In this document: positions 30,372 to 40,312 of the stretch, piece after piece
How the letters are laid out: each line of letters opens with the position of its first letter
Numbering within the stretch: position 1 is the stretch's first letter
Assembly (NCBI GenBank): GCA_030653435.1
Contig: JAURZI010000123.1
Location: 1 to 64,000 of the forward strand
Reading direction: 5' to 3'
DNA from: Methylovulum sp.
Lineage (GTDB): Bacteria; Pseudomonadota; Gammaproteobacteria; Methylococcales; Methylomonadaceae
Length of the DNA: 64,000 nt
The notes under the pieces: model-generated
What the model was told of the DNA's origin: nothing
Databases searched by the model: none
What the model saw: only the letters and a program-made list of their open reading frames with translations
Made by a program: the position numbers and the translations under genes

Positions 30372-31205
30372 TTATCCATACCGGCCAGTAATATAATCTT
30401 CCGTCTGCTTTTTTCTGGGGTTGGTGAATAACTCACTGGTCGTCCCCATCTCAATCAACTCACCTATATACATAAACGCCGTATAATCAGAAACACGTGC
30501 CGCTTGCTGCATATTATGCGTAACAATGACTATCGTGTACTTTTCTTTCAACTCGTTGATCAGCTCTTCAATTTTTAATGTGGAAATGGGATCCAGTGCT
30601 GATGCTGGCTCGTCCAACAACAAGACTTCAGGCTCTATTGCGATAGCCCTGGCGATAACTAAACGTTGCTGCTGCCCGCCTGAAATGCCCAAGGCATTAT
30701 CATTGAGGCGGTCTTTCATTTCATCCCAGAGCGCAGCACCCCGTAGTGCATTTTCGACGGCGTCCTGCAATATCCGCTTATCATTAATACCTTGAATCCT
30801 AAGACCGTAAGCGACATTCTCAAAGATAGACTTGGGAAAAGGATTGGGTTTTTGAAATACCATCCCGACACGTCTACGCAAATCCGCAACATTGACCGAC
30901 TTATCATAGATGTTTTCATTATCCAGTAAGATCTTGCCATCAATAGTGGTGTTATCAACCAGATCATTCATCCGGTTAATGCAACGCAACAAGGTTGATT
31001 TGCCGCAGCCGCTGGGACCAATATAGGCAGTCACTTTTTTCTTAGGAATATCCATATTAATGTCATGCAAAGCCTGTTTTGTCCCGTAAAAAAGGTTTAA
31101 GTTTTCCACCTTAATACTAATTTCATTTGACTCTTCGCGGCTTACGCGGTTGTTAAGAACAGAATTCATATCAATTGCGTGTGTGCGTACTTCTTGTGCT
31201 GTCAT
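30372..31205 (-). CDS. pstB: Phosphate ABC transporter ATP-binding protein PstB
   Basis: A 277-residue ATPase of the high-affinity phosphate importer. Walker [10 protein letters not shown], signature [18 protein letters not shown] and Walker [13 protein letters not shown] are complete. The N-terminus has about 25 residues ahead of the core, a common PstB extension. It lies between pstA (81 bases upstream) and phoU. Confidence 0.95.
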   Translation of the reverse strand: MTAQEVRTHAIDMNSVLNNRVSREESNEISIKVENLNLFYGTKQALHDINMDIPKKKVTAYIGPSGCGKSTLLRCINRMNDLVDNTTIDGKILLDNENIYDKSVNVADLRRRVGMVFQKPNPFPKSIFENVAYGLRIQGINDKRILQDAVENALRGAALWDEMKDRLNDNALGISGGQQQRLVIARAIAIEPEVLLLDEPASALDPISTLKIEELINELKEKYTIVIVTHNMQQAARVSDYTAFMYIGELIEMGTTSELFTNPRKKQTEDYITGRYG

Positions 31206-31286
31206 TTATTTAACCTTCCAATGCTCGGTATTTCCTGCAATGCCTTTGATAAACACGGCTGTTGACGCAGTCTGTGCCCAATTCGC

Positions 31287-32957
31287 TTAACCTTCAAGCG
31301 CCCGATATTTTTCCCGCAAATGATTCCTGATAATAATTGCCGTCAGATTAAGACCTAAAATAACGACCACTAATAACAACGATGTCGCATAAACAAGCGG
31401 TCTGGCCGCCTCAACATTCGGGCTTTGAAAACCCACATCATAAATATGAAAACCAAGGTGCATAAATTTTCTATCTAAGTGCAAAAATGGAAAGTTTCCA
31501 TCCAATGGCAAAGTAGGCGCCAATTTGACAACCCCAACCAACATTAACGGGGCAACCTCACCTGCCGCACGCGCTACGGCAAGGATCAACCCCGTCATCA
31601 TAGCCGGGCTTGCCATCGGCAATACCGTTAGCCACAAGGTTTCAAGCTTAGTGGCGCCTAATGCCAAACTGCCTTCGCGTATGGATTTAGGAATACGCGC
31701 CAAACCCTCTTCTGTTGACACAATGACAACCGGTAAGGTTAACAGCGCCAACGTGATTGAGGCCCATAATAGACCGGGCGTGCCATATACAGGAGCAGGC
31801 GCGGCTTCGGGGAAAAACAACTGGTCAATGTTGCCACCCAGTATGTAAACAAAAAAGCCTAGGCCAAATACGCCATAAACTATAGAAGGTACACCAGCCA
31901 AATTGTTGACGGCAATTCTGATCAATCGTGTGATAAATCCCTGTTTTGCGTATTCCCTCAGGTACACCGCAGCAATCACACCAAATGGCGTCACAATAAT
32001 CGACATCATGATTACCATCATGATTGTTCCGAAAATTGCAGGAAAAATCCCACCTTCAGTATTGGCCTCACGTGGATCATCTGCTAAAAACTCTATAAAC
32101 TTACTCCCATAATGGGCTATCTTGTCGAATAGACCCATGCTATTGGGCTGGTAAATTCTGACGATTTTAGACAAAGAAATTTCCAGCTCACTGCCACTAT
32201 CTATTTTGGCAACCAGACTGTCGCGCCGTACTTTTTGGTACAACTCGCCCAACTGCGCCTGATACTGCTTGTATTGCCCTTCATATGCGGCTTTTTCCAA
32301 AGCATTCTCTTTTTCAGCCTCTGCATCCCAACGGTTTTTCAGCTGTAAACTTTTCTGTTTGAGCCTTAATCGCTCCAATCCATAGTTCACTGCGCCAATT
32401 TCTTTTTTTTCTAAATGCCCTATTTCGGCAAAAACCGCCAAGGCCGCATCCAGCTTTTCCAGAGCGACAGGCCAAGCACCATCACCTTCAGCAATAATTT
32501 TGCCATTTTCTTTAACGGCCACTAATTTGCCATAAAAATTACCCCATTCACGTCGCTCGACGACCATCAGATTATCAGGGTAATTACGCTGTTTGACATT
32601 GCGCTCCTCTATCCAGCGAAAATCTGCTCCAGTCACATCGCGATTGCCGGTTTTGATTAAATACTGCACTAACGTGTCTTCATCATCAGCCATCTTATGG
32701 CCTGAGGCCTTAGCCATTAACGCAGGTGTTATGGTTTTGTCGACCAGCTCACCGATTATCGTTTTTAGCTTGCCACTATCTTCCTGATAATTGAATTGCA
32801 CAACCTGGGACGGCCAAAAATGGGCGACTCCCCGCACTGCCACCAAACCAAGAACCGTAATGACCATGATCAAGCATAGGCTAACCGCTGCCGCATTAAA
32901 CCATATCCAGGGGACGCCACTTTTAAACCACGATTTAATCATATTAAGCTGTATCAT
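31287..32957 (-). CDS. pstA: Phosphate ABC transporter permease PstA, long form
   Basis: A 556-residue permease, against about 300 for E. coli PstA. One N-terminal helix (about residues 18-45) is followed by a soluble insert of roughly 250 residues with coiled-coil character (rich in Lys, Glu and Gln around 170-240), and then by the membrane domain with the EAA-type loop EGLARIPKSIREGSLALGAT. Long PstA and PstC pairs occur in several gammaproteobacteria. The start overlaps the pstC stop as ATGA, so the two are translationally coupled. Confidence 0.92.
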   Translation of the reverse strand: MIQLNMIKSWFKSGVPWIWFNAAAVSLCLIMVITVLGLVAVRGVAHFWPSQVVQFNYQEDSGKLKTIIGELVDKTITPALMAKASGHKMADDEDTLVQYLIKTGNRDVTGADFRWIEERNVKQRNYPDNLMVVERREWGNFYGKLVAVKENGKIIAEGDGAWPVALEKLDAALAVFAEIGHLEKKEIGAVNYGLERLRLKQKSLQLKNRWDAEAEKENALEKAAYEGQYKQYQAQLGELYQKVRRDSLVAKIDSGSELEISLSKIVRIYQPNSMGLFDKIAHYGSKFIEFLADDPREANTEGGIFPAIFGTIMMVIMMSIIVTPFGVIAAVYLREYAKQGFITRLIRIAVNNLAGVPSIVYGVFGLGFFVYILGGNIDQLFFPEAAPAPVYGTPGLLWASITLALLTLPVVIVSTEEGLARIPKSIREGSLALGATKLETLWLTVLPMASPAMMTGLILAVARAAGEVAPLMLVGVVKLAPTLPLDGNFPFLHLDRKFMHLGFHIYDVGFQSPNVEAARPLVYATSLLLVVVILGLNLTAIIIRNHLREKYRALEG

Positions 32958-35230
32958 AATGAGCTGTATTTTTCGCGTAAGCGCTGACGAATAACTTCGG
33001 CTAGTGTGTTAAAAACAAAAGTAAATGCAAACAATACCAAAGCCGCCAGAAACAACACCCTGTAGTGTGTGCTATCAACTTCCGATTCGGGCATTTCAAC
33101 AGCGATATTCGCAGCTAGTGTACGCATACCCTGGAAAAGGCTTAAATCCATCACTGGTGTGTTACCTGTTGCCATTAACACGATCATGGTTTCACCTACA
33201 GCCCTTCCAAAACCAATCATTACCGCAGAAAATATCCCCGGACTCGCTGTTAACAGTACAATTTTAGACATCGTCTGCCACGGCGTAGCGCCTAATGCCA
33301 ACGAACCGACAGTCAAATGTTTGGGCACACTAAAAATGGCATCTTCAGCAATCGAAAAAATAGTCGGAATCACCGCAAAGCCCATAGCTACGCCAACCAC
33401 CAACGCATTGCGCTGGTCATAACCTATGCCTAATTCACTTTTAAACCAATCGCGCAAGGTGCCATGAAACATCCAGGCTTCCAACGGCACACTCACAGAA
33501 AAAGCAAACCAGCCACCCAAAATAATCACCGGTATCAATAATGCGGCATCGCAACCTTCAGGCACTTTTTCCAGCATTGCTTTAGGTAAAAACTGCCAAC
33601 AGTATGCAAATAACATGACAGCTATAGGCACTATCAACAGAAATGCAAACAATCCGGCCAAATGTTCTTCCATAAAAGGAGCCAACCATAGCCCCGCCAG
33701 AAAACCCAAAATAACCGTCGGCAAGGCTCCCATAATTTCAATCGTGGGCTTTACATACTGCCGCATAGTGGGTGCCATAAAGTAAGCCGTGTAAATCGCC
33801 CCCATCAACGCTAACGGCATAGCCACCAGCATCGCATAAAATGCGGCTTTTAACGTGCCAAAAACCAACGGTACCAGACTGTATTTAGGCTCAAAGTCGT
33901 TGTTAGATGCAGACGACTGCCAGATGTAATCGGGTTTTGGATAGCTTTCATACCAAACGCTTTGCCAGAGTGATTTAAACGACACTTCAGGATGTTCATT
34001 CGCCACTCGCCAAAAGTGCATTTTGCCATCACCAGATTGCATCAATAACCCGTTAGCTCGCGGCACTAAGGCAACAGAAACCAATGAATCGTCAACATGT
34101 TCTTCGATAAGTTTCTTTTCAGATGTTGAATGGTAGATGCCGATATTACCGGCAGCATCAACCGTCAAAAAACCTTTACGCCGCTGTTCACCTTTTATCG
34201 CAATAATCGCTTTATCAGAAACCTTAAAGGCCCTTATTTTTTGCAAAGCAGGCCGGTTCAAGCTGTCCCTAACCATAGTCCATTGAGAGACCAAGCCACT
34301 TGAATCGCCAATCATAAGGGAAAGGTCGCCGTTTAAAAAAGAAACACTTGTGATTTTTTGTCCTGCTTCAACTACATTTTGAGCCTGTTTTAGGGCTGGG
34401 GCACTTTTGTCACTGATGTCATAAAAAGCCAAGCGGCCGCTGCCACTGACGATGTAAAGGTTACGCCCTTCCTTATCAACCAACATATCAGCGACGCCTT
34501 CAACGGGCAGGTTCAAGGCCGCATCAGTCCGTTTTAAGCTGGATTCTTCTGCAAACAGTGACTGCTCCTTTTCAAAACTGGTCAGTAGGATTTTACTGGC
34601 TGTTTTGGCAACAATTGTAGTCACATCGTCGCCAACTTGAGCGGCAATGAGCTCTACAGGCGCACCGGAATCGTCCAACACCAAAGCTTGCTCACCCAAT
34701 GGATACTCAAGTGAAGGCGTGATGAGGCGGACATTGTCTGGATAAGTCACTTTATATTGATGTTTGACGATAACTGCCCGGCCATCGGAAAGCCCGTAAA
34801 TTACCGCCCCTTCATTGATGGGGCTACCCTGGGAAAAACTGACAACACGTGCACCTTCAGGTATCGCAACAGATTTGCTTAGAATAGTTTTACCTGTGGT
34901 AGCCTCAAAAAAAACTACTTGCCCGCTATCGGTAAACCGGGCACCGACTTCATTTTGCTCTTCCATTTCCAGCAACAAGGTTTTGCCCAAAGCTTGTTCG
35001 GGTACGTTATAAACGCTTACAGGTTCAGCGTTTGCTGGCAAAAACAAAGGGAAAACAACATATAGCAAATAAAAGAAAATCATAACTACAGCAACGATCA
35101 CGCCCATACCGCCCGCCACCACACCGTAGCGTGCTATTGAATCTTTGATTAAGCGCCATTGTTGAAAATATTTACTAGACGATTTTTCCATAACTGAAGG
35201 ATATTTTGTGTGCTTGTTGATTTCAGACAT
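32954..35230 (-). CDS. pstC: Phosphate ABC transporter permease PstC, long form
   Basis: A 758-residue permease subunit, more than twice the E. coli length. After a helix at about residues 38-60 comes a soluble region of some 380 residues with repeated beta-strand patterns (for example GRNLYIVSGSGRLAFYDISD, DAAGNIGIYHSTSEKK) that looks like a beta-propeller facing the periplasm. The permease domain follows from about 455 (FGTLKAAFYAMLVAMPLALM) with the ABC loop KHLTVGSLALGATPWQTMSK. The extra domain may sense or bind something, but nothing in the sequence says what. Confidence 0.92.
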   Translation of the reverse strand: MSEINKHTKYPSVMEKSSSKYFQQWRLIKDSIARYGVVAGGMGVIVAVVMIFFYLLYVVFPLFLPANAEPVSVYNVPEQALGKTLLLEMEEQNEVGARFTDSGQVVFFEATTGKTILSKSVAIPEGARVVSFSQGSPINEGAVIYGLSDGRAVIVKHQYKVTYPDNVRLITPSLEYPLGEQALVLDDSGAPVELIAAQVGDDVTTIVAKTASKILLTSFEKEQSLFAEESSLKRTDAALNLPVEGVADMLVDKEGRNLYIVSGSGRLAFYDISDKSAPALKQAQNVVEAGQKITSVSFLNGDLSLMIGDSSGLVSQWTMVRDSLNRPALQKIRAFKVSDKAIIAIKGEQRRKGFLTVDAAGNIGIYHSTSEKKLIEEHVDDSLVSVALVPRANGLLMQSGDGKMHFWRVANEHPEVSFKSLWQSVWYESYPKPDYIWQSSASNNDFEPKYSLVPLVFGTLKAAFYAMLVAMPLALMGAIYTAYFMAPTMRQYVKPTIEIMGALPTVILGFLAGLWLAPFMEEHLAGLFAFLLIVPIAVMLFAYCWQFLPKAMLEKVPEGCDAALLIPVIILGGWFAFSVSVPLEAWMFHGTLRDWFKSELGIGYDQRNALVVGVAMGFAVIPTIFSIAEDAIFSVPKHLTVGSLALGATPWQTMSKIVLLTASPGIFSAVMIGFGRAVGETMIVLMATGNTPVMDLSLFQGMRTLAANIAVEMPESEVDSTHYRVLFLAALVLFAFTFVFNTLAEVIRQRLREKYSSL

Positions 35231-35273
35231 TTGCAGATTATAAAAACAAAATATGACAATGGTATAACAAAAA

Positions 35274-35316
35274 CAGAAAAGAAAACGGCCAAGACTGCTT
35301 AAACCAATCTTGACCG
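35274..35316 (-). terminator. Terminator-like hairpin between pstS and pstC (attenuator)
   Basis: Read on the minus strand, CGGTCAAGA (35316-35308) can pair with TCTTGGCCG (35294-35286), with one G-U pair, and is followed by TTTTCTTTT. Partial termination here would give more pstS than pstCAB-phoU transcript, as is usual for binding-protein genes. Confidence 0.6.
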
Positions 35317-35390
35317 CCTCAACTTGCGCTTAAATTTTCAGCTCTGCCGATAAATACCGCACATAAACCTATATCGTGGCCCTATCTGTT

Positions 35391-35585
35391 ACTCCCATCT
35401 GATCGGGAAAACGTCTAAGTTTTGAACACCGGCAACACCTACCGTCATACAAAACGTAGGGCGTGCCCCGCGCGCCTTTTCCGGTACCGAACCGCCGATG
35501 GCGCGCGCAGCGCGCCCTACGGTGGGAAAGGGCTGAATAATGACCTCTGGCAAAATCTTCAACGCTTTTTGACTCAGATGGGAGT
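35391..35585 (-). mobile_element. MITE-like palindromic repeat, copy 1
   Basis: A 195-bp element bounded by perfect 12-bp terminal inverted repeats (ACTCCCATCTGA and its complement). Inside is a GC-rich palindromic core with GTAGGGCG...GCGCGCCCTAC. A second copy in the opposite orientation lies at 55998-56184 and aligns along its full length with modest differences. No open frame is present, so it would depend on a transposase made elsewhere. No clear target-site duplication was seen. Confidence 0.75.
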
Positions 35586-35601
35586 CATGTAGGCTTATCC
35601 G

Positions 35602-36591
35602 CTATTTAATTATTTTTAGAACCTTTTCAACTATTTTTGCAGGTAACGGAATGTAACCATCTTTTACAACCACTTGCTGACCTGATTTGGACAACACCAT
35701 TTTTATAAACTCATTTTCGAGCGGCGCTAACGGTTGGTTGGGCTTTTTGTTAACATAAACATACAAATAACGTGCTAAAGGATATTTACCTGCCAGGGCA
35801 TTTTCAGGCGTTGCCTCAACAAAGTCCTTGCCGCCTTTTTTTGCCAAAGAAACCGCTTTAATTCCTGACGTCACATAACCCAACCCGGCATAACCTATGC
35901 CATTCAATGACGAAGTCACTGATTGCACAACTGAAGCGGAACCGGGTTGTTCATTGACATTGTTTTTGAAATCCCCTTTACACAACGCATGCTCCTTAAA
36001 GTAACCATAAGTCCCGGAAACAGAATTACGTCCATATAACTGGATGCTCTTGCCTTTCCATGCGTCAACACCGGCATCACCCCAAGTTTCAATATCCTTC
36101 TCGTAACCGCATTTGCGTGTGGAAGAGAAAATGGCGTCCACTTGATCAATAGACAGGCCTTTTAACGGGTTGTCTTTATTGACAAAAACAGCCAGCGCAT
36201 CAACGGCTACAGGAATGGCTGTGGGTTTATAGCCAAATTTATTTTCAAACGCCTCAAGCTCATCATCTTTCATTTCACGACTCATAGGGCCGAGATTCGA
36301 CGTGCCTTCTGTTAACGCAGGCGGTGCAGTGGAAGATCCTGCCGCTTGGATCTGAATATTTACGTTAGGATAAATACGGTTAAATTCTTCAGCCCACAGT
36401 GTCATTTGGTTGGCCAGCGTATCAGAGCCTACACTGGATAAATTACCAGAGATACCGCTGGCTTTTTGATATTCGGGAACACCAGCATCAACTTGTTGTA
36501 CTGCATCAGCAACACTGCTGACCAATATGGCTGAAGCAAAACCCATCGCAGCCATTAGCGATTTTGTCTTAAAAGATAATTTCATTATCAA
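35602..36591 (-). CDS. pstS: Phosphate-binding protein PstS
   Basis: A 329-residue periplasmic binding protein with signal peptide (cleavage near AVADA, residues 25-30). The phosphate-binding segments are seen in [32 protein letters not shown] and [15 protein letters not shown]. It heads the pst operon, carries a Pho box upstream and captures phosphate for PstCAB. A spacer with an attenuator-like hairpin separates it from pstC. Confidence 0.93.
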   Translation of the reverse strand: MIMKLSFKTKSLMAAMGFASAILVSSVADAVQQVDAGVPEYQKASGISGNLSSVGSDTLANQMTLWAEEFNRIYPNVNIQIQAAGSSTAPPALTEGTSNLGPMSREMKDDELEAFENKFGYKPTAIPVAVDALAVFVNKDNPLKGLSIDQVDAIFSSTRKCGYEKDIETWGDAGVDAWKGKSIQLYGRNSVSGTYGYFKEHALCKGDFKNNVNEQPGSASVVQSVTSSLNGIGYAGLGYVTSGIKAVSLAKKGGKDFVEATPENALAGKYPLARYLYVYVNKKPNQPLAPLENEFIKMVLSKSGQQVVVKDGYIPLPAKIVEKVLKIIK

Positions 36592-36655
36592 CTCTCAATA
36601 GTAATTAGTAGGAAGACGCTGGTTTACAGATAAGCAGCAAGCATATTGTCTCAAG

Positions 36656-36673
36656 ATGACAAGATTATGACAC
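36656..36673 (-). promoter_or_regulatory. Pho box (PhoB binding site) upstream of pstS
   Basis: On the minus strand the site reads GTGTCATAATCTTGTCAT: two TGTCAT half-repeats 11 bases apart, which is the spacing of the Pho box consensus (CTGTCATAAATCTGTCAC). It lies about 65 bases upstream of the pstS start codon, with an AT-rich -10-like CAATAT downstream. It indicates phosphate-starvation control by PhoB. Confidence 0.85.
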
Positions 36674-36738
36674 CCGGTATTTTCCATCACCGCCCAAACA
36701 TGCCATAAACCTGACCATCCACACAATTTATTATGGCC

Positions 36739-37851
36739 TTAACGACATTTATTGAGCCGTTTGCCCATTGCCATACAAGGCAATTCTAACCACTGATAGG
36801 AACATAGCGACAACAACAATGACAAAACTATAGTCGCGAGCCAGCCGCCCAACCACAAACCAAAGCGGTTGCTGGTCAGCTGTTCCAGAATTTGCAGCAG
36901 GTAAGGCGTCAGGCACATCAGCACCGCCATATGCAACAGATAAATGCTGTACGACACTTTGCCGATATGCCGCAAACCAGGCAGCGACAATACGGTCTGG
37001 GCATGTGCCGAGCCTAACACAAACATTAACATCATGGTCGCCCCTAGCCCGGAAACCAACCATAACCCAGTGTCATTCAACACCCGGTAAAGGCTGTCCG
37101 CTGCGGTATAAAAAAACAGGCCTATGATCAGTATCAACAAGCGTAGCCAGCGACGTCCCGTCAGGATAGCCACAACTGTCCGATAATATTTGGCAAGCAA
37201 TAAACCGAACAAAAAGTGCACTAAAAAAATGGACACGCCTAGCAAGGCGACCGCAACCAACCCAAAGAACAGCAGCCAGCCAGTTCCCCGTTGTGCAAGC
37301 AACAGGCCTACGGGCAATAATAGCGACAGCACCAGCTCGATTGTCAGCGTCCAAGACTGCGGTATCAATACGATTAATGGCGGCAAATACAATAAAAATG
37401 CCTCGCGCAGCATGTCCGTTACACTTAAAGGATGGCTGCGCCACATTTGCGTGATCCACTCGCTGGCAGGCAAGGCTGTTGATAAGGGCGGTGTACTGAC
37501 TGTCACCCCATACAAGCAGGCACTAATGGCAAGGACCGCGCAATAGGGCAACCAAATCCTTAACATACGATTGACGGTATAACCGAGCAACGCAAATTCC
37601 GCCACAGCCGGTTCGGTCCCTGTGCGAAAATATTTAAGGGACAGCACCAAGCCGCTCAATACAAAAAACATCGAGACCGCCGCAATCCCATCCCACCAGA
37701 TATGCAATGGGGAATAATCAAGCAAACGTCTGCATAAATCACCTTCGCAAGGCAGGCCGTAAGCGATCACAAAATGCTCACTGACCACAGTCAGTGCCGC
37801 CAAGCCGCGAATGGTGTCCAGGTAGGCAATATGCGCCTTTTCTCTATACAT
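36739..37851 (-). CDS. Acyltransferase 3 family membrane protein (OafA/NodX-like)
   Basis: A 370-residue integral membrane acyltransferase with about ten hydrophobic helices. The N-terminal motif YLDTIRGLAALTVVSEHF carries the Arg and His expected of the family, and RMLRIWLPYCAVL matches the conserved R-x-x-R-(I/L)-x-P loop. Such enzymes O-acetylate sugars of lipopolysaccharide, exopolysaccharide or other envelope glycans. No partner SGNH domain and no glycan cluster are adjacent, so the substrate is open. Confidence 0.85.
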   Translation of the reverse strand: MYREKAHIAYLDTIRGLAALTVVSEHFVIAYGLPCEGDLCRRLLDYSPLHIWWDGIAAVSMFFVLSGLVLSLKYFRTGTEPAVAEFALLGYTVNRMLRIWLPYCAVLAISACLYGVTVSTPPLSTALPASEWITQMWRSHPLSVTDMLREAFLLYLPPLIVLIPQSWTLTIELVLSLLLPVGLLLAQRGTGWLLFFGLVAVALLGVSIFLVHFLFGLLLAKYYRTVVAILTGRRWLRLLILIIGLFFYTAADSLYRVLNDTGLWLVSGLGATMMLMFVLGSAHAQTVLSLPGLRHIGKVSYSIYLLHMAVLMCLTPYLLQILEQLTSNRFGLWLGGWLATIVLSLLLSLCSYQWLELPCMAMGKRLNKCR

Positions 37852-37908
37852 GGTATGTCAGCTGTCGTACAGATGGCCTATGCAGCCTACAAATGGCAAC
37901 GTGCCCAC

Positions 37909-37941
37909 AGGCTGATCAGGCTTTAACAACATGATCAGCCT
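37909..37941. terminator. Inverted repeat downstream of sixA (weak terminator candidate)
   Basis: AGGCTGATCA (37909-37918) and TGATCAGCCT (37932-37941) form a 10-bp perfect stem just past the sixA stop on the minus strand. No T-tract follows, so it may slow or protect transcript ends rather than terminate. Confidence 0.45.
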
Positions 37942-37960
37942 GAAAGTACAAAACCATTCC

Positions 37961-38470
37961 CTAACCGGGCAAAGCCTTCTCATAAGTCATTGATAACAAC
38001 TGGGCGCACCCCGCATCAAGCCTGCTCCAATCATCGGGCATTGCAAGCCGCGCCAAGGCGGCCGTCGGCAAGAGCTTGTCGACATCAGGCACATTGCCGA
38101 GGCCCACCAAATGAATCAATAACTCTTCAAAATCAGGATTATGTCCCACCAATAATACACGCCGGTAATGTGCGGTACATTCAGCCAGAACCGTCTTTAT
38201 CTCGTTAATCCCCTGAAAATACAGCCGCTGCTCTAACTGAACATCCCGCTCACTGACACCGATAGCCGCACAAACCCGTTGCGCCGTATCGCAAGCCCTT
38301 TTAGCCGGGGAGCTGATGACGATATCCGGGATATGGTCATGCTGTTTCATCCAGGCACCAACGCGTTGGGCCGCTTGTTTGCCACGTTTTTTTAAAGGCC
38401 TGTCAAAATCGGCCATATCCACATCTCGCTGGGATTTGCCATGCCGAAGCAACCATAATTCCCTACCCAT
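37961..38470 (-). CDS. sixA: Phosphohistidine phosphatase SixA
   Basis: A 169-residue histidine-phosphatase-superfamily protein. The RHG catalytic motif is in ELWLLRHGKSQRD, and the second histidine is in VLLVGHNPDFEELL. SixA removes phosphate from histidines of phosphorelay or PTS proteins. The start ATG at 38470 is preceded by AGGTGA at good spacing; the longer frame overlaps the CHAD gene start and is not used. It is divergent from the CHAD gene, a frequent pairing. Confidence 0.88.
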   Translation of the reverse strand: MGRELWLLRHGKSQRDVDMADFDRPLKKRGKQAAQRVGAWMKQHDHIPDIVISSPAKRACDTAQRVCAAIGVSERDVQLEQRLYFQGINEIKTVLAECTAHYRRVLLVGHNPDFEELLIHLVGLGNVPDVDKLLPTAALARLAMPDDWSRLDAGCAQLLSMTYEKALPG

Positions 38471-38630
38471 AATTTTCACCTGCTGATTGATTTTTAGTTC
38501 ACAATGACTGATAGTGTTTACCACGTTGCGTTGCTCTTTGGTGCTGCATGCAAAGTCATTATAGCCGCGATGGCTACGCAACTTGCCTATACGCCAGCGC
38601 CAACCCTTAATATTCATTTATCTTAAGATC

Positions 38631-40178
38631 ATGGCAAAATCCAACACCATCTTCAGCTACCCGCCCTTAGAGTTTGAATTGCCGGCATCACTCCTTGCAG
38701 AAAAATTGATCGCCCAATTACAGGCTTATGTCGAGATTCAGCCGCTTACCAGACAGCATATCATCAAAACATACTACGACAGTTTTGACTGGCGTTTATA
38801 TTCAAACGATATTATTTGTGATTTTACCCGTTCAAAAACAGCGTCGACATTAACATTAAGCGGTCTTGGGGACGGACGCATCATTGCCAGCGCCGAGCAG
38901 GAGGACATACCCGCATTCAGCAAACAATTCCAGGCACCGGCAATACGCCGCATACTGGAACCTATCCTCGAAATGCGCGCGTTATTAAGCCTATGCCGTT
39001 TGGAATATGACGCTTATGCACTCAACATCCTTAACCATGACAAAAAAACCGTAGTGCGGCTGCTTATCCAAGCCCATCAACAGATCAATAGCCGAGTTTC
39101 CGTGCAACCCATAAAAGGCTACGACAAAAATGCCGAACATATTATTGATCTGCTGACGACCAAACTGGGTTTGACACCCGCCGATAACTCCTTGCTGATA
39201 TCCGCATTAAAACTGTTGGGGCATAAGCCTAAAGACTACAGCTCCAAGTTGAACATCAATCTGGATCCCAATATGCGCGCCGATATTGCCAGCAAATATA
39301 TTTACAGCCATTTGCTGAAAACCATCAAAGACAATGAGCAAGGGGTTATTAATGACACTGACAGCGAATTTCTGCACGATTTCAGGGTCGCCGTTCGCAG
39401 AACCCGAGCAGGGCTTAGCCAAATTAAAGGCGTCTTGCCTGAACCTATCACCGCTTACTATGCCGATTTTTTTTCCTGGTTGGGACAAATCACCAGCCCA
39501 ACACGTGACCTGGACGTTTACTTGCTCAATTTTGAAGACTACAAAAACAGCTTGCCGGTTACCATCCGCGAAGACCTGAATCCCTTGCATGACTTCCTGG
39601 TATTCAAACAACAAAAATCGCAGCAAGAACTCGCCAAAAAATTGCAGTCGAGCAAATTCTCATCGACTATGGCTGAATGGGAACACTGCCTTAAAGCAGA
39701 AGCACCTCAAAAACCGCTTGCCGTCCATGCAAACCTGACCATTAAACAGCTGGCAGACTTAAGGATATGGAAAGTTTTTAATCGGGTTTTGCAAGAAGGC
39801 GATGCCATAAGCGGGGAATCAAAGCCCGAAACCCTGCACGACTTAAGAAAAACCTGTAAAAAACTGCGCTACCTAATGGAATTTTTTCAAAACATTTATC
39901 CCGATAGCGCTATCAAGCCATTGATAAAATACCTGAAAGAACTGCAAGACGTGTTAGGGGATTTTCAGGATTATCAAACACAGGAACACCAGTTAAAGCT
40001 TTTTAGTGAGGAAATGGCCGTTTATCAACTACCCGCCAATACCCTGCTGGCAATAGATGCGTTAATACAAAACCTCGACATCAATAAGTGCAGGGCCAGA
40101 AACAACTTCAGCGAAAAATATGCCGCATTTAAACAAAACGAAAATCAGGCTGCTTTCAAAAAACTGTTCGCGAAATGA
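38631..40178 (+). CDS. CHAD domain protein with N-terminal CYTH-like region
   Basis: A 515-residue protein. The N-terminal 200 residues look like a diverged CYTH (triphosphate tunnel) domain: strand-rich, with YYDSFDWRLYSNDIICDF and RIIASAEQEDIPAF. The C-terminal half is a CHAD helical domain rich in conserved basic residues and histidines (LHDFRVAVRRTRAGLSQIKG, LHDLRKTCKKLRYLMEFFQ). CHAD domains bind inorganic polyphosphate and associate with polyphosphate granules. The divergent sixA gene is a common neighbour. The upstream frame extension is not supported. Confidence 0.85.
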   Translation: MAKSNTIFSYPPLEFELPASLLAEKLIAQLQAYVEIQPLTRQHIIKTYYDSFDWRLYSNDIICDFTRSKTASTLTLSGLGDGRIIASAEQEDIPAFSKQFQAPAIRRILEPILEMRALLSLCRLEYDAYALNILNHDKKTVVRLLIQAHQQINSRVSVQPIKGYDKNAEHIIDLLTTKLGLTPADNSLLISALKLLGHKPKDYSSKLNINLDPNMRADIASKYIYSHLLKTIKDNEQGVINDTDSEFLHDFRVAVRRTRAGLSQIKGVLPEPITAYYADFFSWLGQITSPTRDLDVYLLNFEDYKNSLPVTIREDLNPLHDFLVFKQQKSQQELAKKLQSSKFSSTMAEWEHCLKAEAPQKPLAVHANLTIKQLADLRIWKVFNRVLQEGDAISGESKPETLHDLRKTCKKLRYLMEFFQNIYPDSAIKPLIKYLKELQDVLGDFQDYQTQEHQLKLFSEEMAVYQLPANTLLAIDALIQNLDINKCRARNNFSEKYAAFKQNENQAAFKKLFAK

Positions 40179-40312
40179 TCTATACACCAAACCATTTGTT
40201 TGCTTTTCATGACCTGGGCTAACTGTTAATTGCATAATGACTCCAAGTCAATGCGTTAAAAACAAAGCCAGCCTAAGTATTTTTTCACTTTTTCGTCCCT
40301 TAACAACACCAT

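Larger units (their letters stand above)
35231..35601. other. pstS-pstC spacer with hairpin and MITE-like repeat
   Basis: A 371-base gap inside the pst operon. On the minus strand it contains first the MITE-like repeat (35391-35585) and then a terminator-like hairpin (35274-35316) before pstC. Both are listed separately. No gene was found in it. Confidence 0.8.
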
